A DNA stretch of 64,000 bases, from the NCBI GenBank assembly GCA_012031415.1, contig JAAUTN010000001.1, positions 1-64,000 on the forward strand. The letters run 5' to 3'. The DNA comes from Leptolyngbyaceae cyanobacterium SM1_4_3. GTDB taxonomy: Bacteria > Cyanobacteriota > Cyanobacteriia > Elainellales > Elainellaceae. How positions within the stretch are numbered: the stretch's first letter is position 1; every line of letters begins with the position of its first letter. This document shows positions 63,843 to 64,000 of the stretch, one piece after another. A program made the position numbers and the translations under genes. The notes beneath the pieces are model-generated. The model was not told the DNA's origin, searched no databases, and saw nothing but the letters and a program-made list of their open reading frames with translations.

Positions 63843-64000
63843 TGGCGGTTGGAATTACTCAGCAAACCGTGCCCACCTCTTCTCAGCAGGATGATGCGGT
63901 GATCGTGGTAGATCAGGTTTCCAAAAAGTTTTGTCGAGATTTGAGGCGATCGCTCTTCTACGGCATTCAAGACATTGCGGCTGACCTAAGCGGCTGGCGA
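63842..64000 (+). CDS. ABC transporter ATP-binding protein (Wzt-like), partial
   Basis: Begins at ATG 63842, overlapping the permease stop by one base. The first 53 residues (MAVGITQQTVPTS, then VIVVDQVSKKFCRDLRRSLF and YGIQDIAADLSGWR) match polysaccharide-export ATPases. The frame is open to the end of the window; Walker A lies beyond it. Confidence 0.85.
   Translation, partial: MAVGITQQTVPTSSQQDDAVIVVDQVSKKFCRDLRRSLFYGIQDIAADLSGWR

Noticed and set aside
1-64000. tRNA, rRNA or other structured RNA genes
   Set aside because: Scanning for T-loop motifs (GGTTCRANTCC) and long conserved RNA segments found none. A covariance search would be needed to exclude small RNAs.

Overview
The window is from a cyanobacterium. 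It carries chlB (dark-operative protochlorophyllide reductase), psbA (photosystem II D1), petJ (cytochrome c6), an aldehyde-deformylating oxygenase, a helical carotenoid protein, a knotless phytochrome, an SLH-domain porin and a pilMNOQ operon without pilP. The octamer GCGATCGC (HIP1) recurs throughout. Many intergenic gaps hold short tandem heptamers and palindromes, as is common in filamentous cyanobacteria; I cannot name the genus. I found no rRNA, tRNA, CRISPR array or complete insertion sequence.

Layout. 0-13.4 kb: amine oxidase, pgsA, a membrane protein, ppc (minus strand), a tiny conserved ORF, a very large DUF1574/SGNH-type protein and a hybrid histidine kinase. 13.4-19.2 kb: orphan sugar-ABC permease, ado, SLH porin, helical carotenoid protein and a secreted PPC-domain protein. 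19.4-24.5 kb: type IV pilus operon pilM-N-O-Q (minus). 25-32.7 kb: purT, sugar-binding lipoprotein, folC, a conserved small protein, a queuosine-precursor transporter and a REC-PAS kinase. 32.7-35.1 kb: gene-poor stretch with mobile-repeat debris, a decayed VapBC-like module and a DUF433/DUF5615 toxin-antitoxin pair. 35.3-40.3 kb: chlB and a translationally coupled pair that looks like aromatic-carotenoid (synechoxanthin-type) genes. 40.5-45.2 kb: duplicated coiled-coil mini-genes, then petJ followed by TPR, His-rich, DsbD_2/ferric-reductase-like and membrane-anchored genes. 45.5-52 kb: CheY-like regulator, phytochrome kinase and a five-domain response regulator, divergent from a psbA of unusual sequence. 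52-56.3 kb: acetyltransferase and two large membrane proteins. 56.8-64 kb: polysaccharide gene cluster (three GT2, one GT4, an FAD oxidoreductase, ABC-2 export permease, start of its ATPase).

Three observations deserve most attention. (1) The phytochrome/response-regulator/CheY operon sits head-to-head with a divergent psbA and resembles, but does not match, the RfpABC regulators of far-red acclimation. (2) Repeats are unusually active: heptamer arrays lie in frame inside ppc, folC and the phytochrome gene; three dispersed hairpins share a stem with compensatory base changes; and a MITE-like element appears to have cut off a conserved small gene. (3) Seven genes are split by what is in every case a one-base deletion, usually in a short homopolymer. 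This points to consensus errors or, less likely, lineage-wide decay, so these loci are annotated here as whole genes with the break marked.
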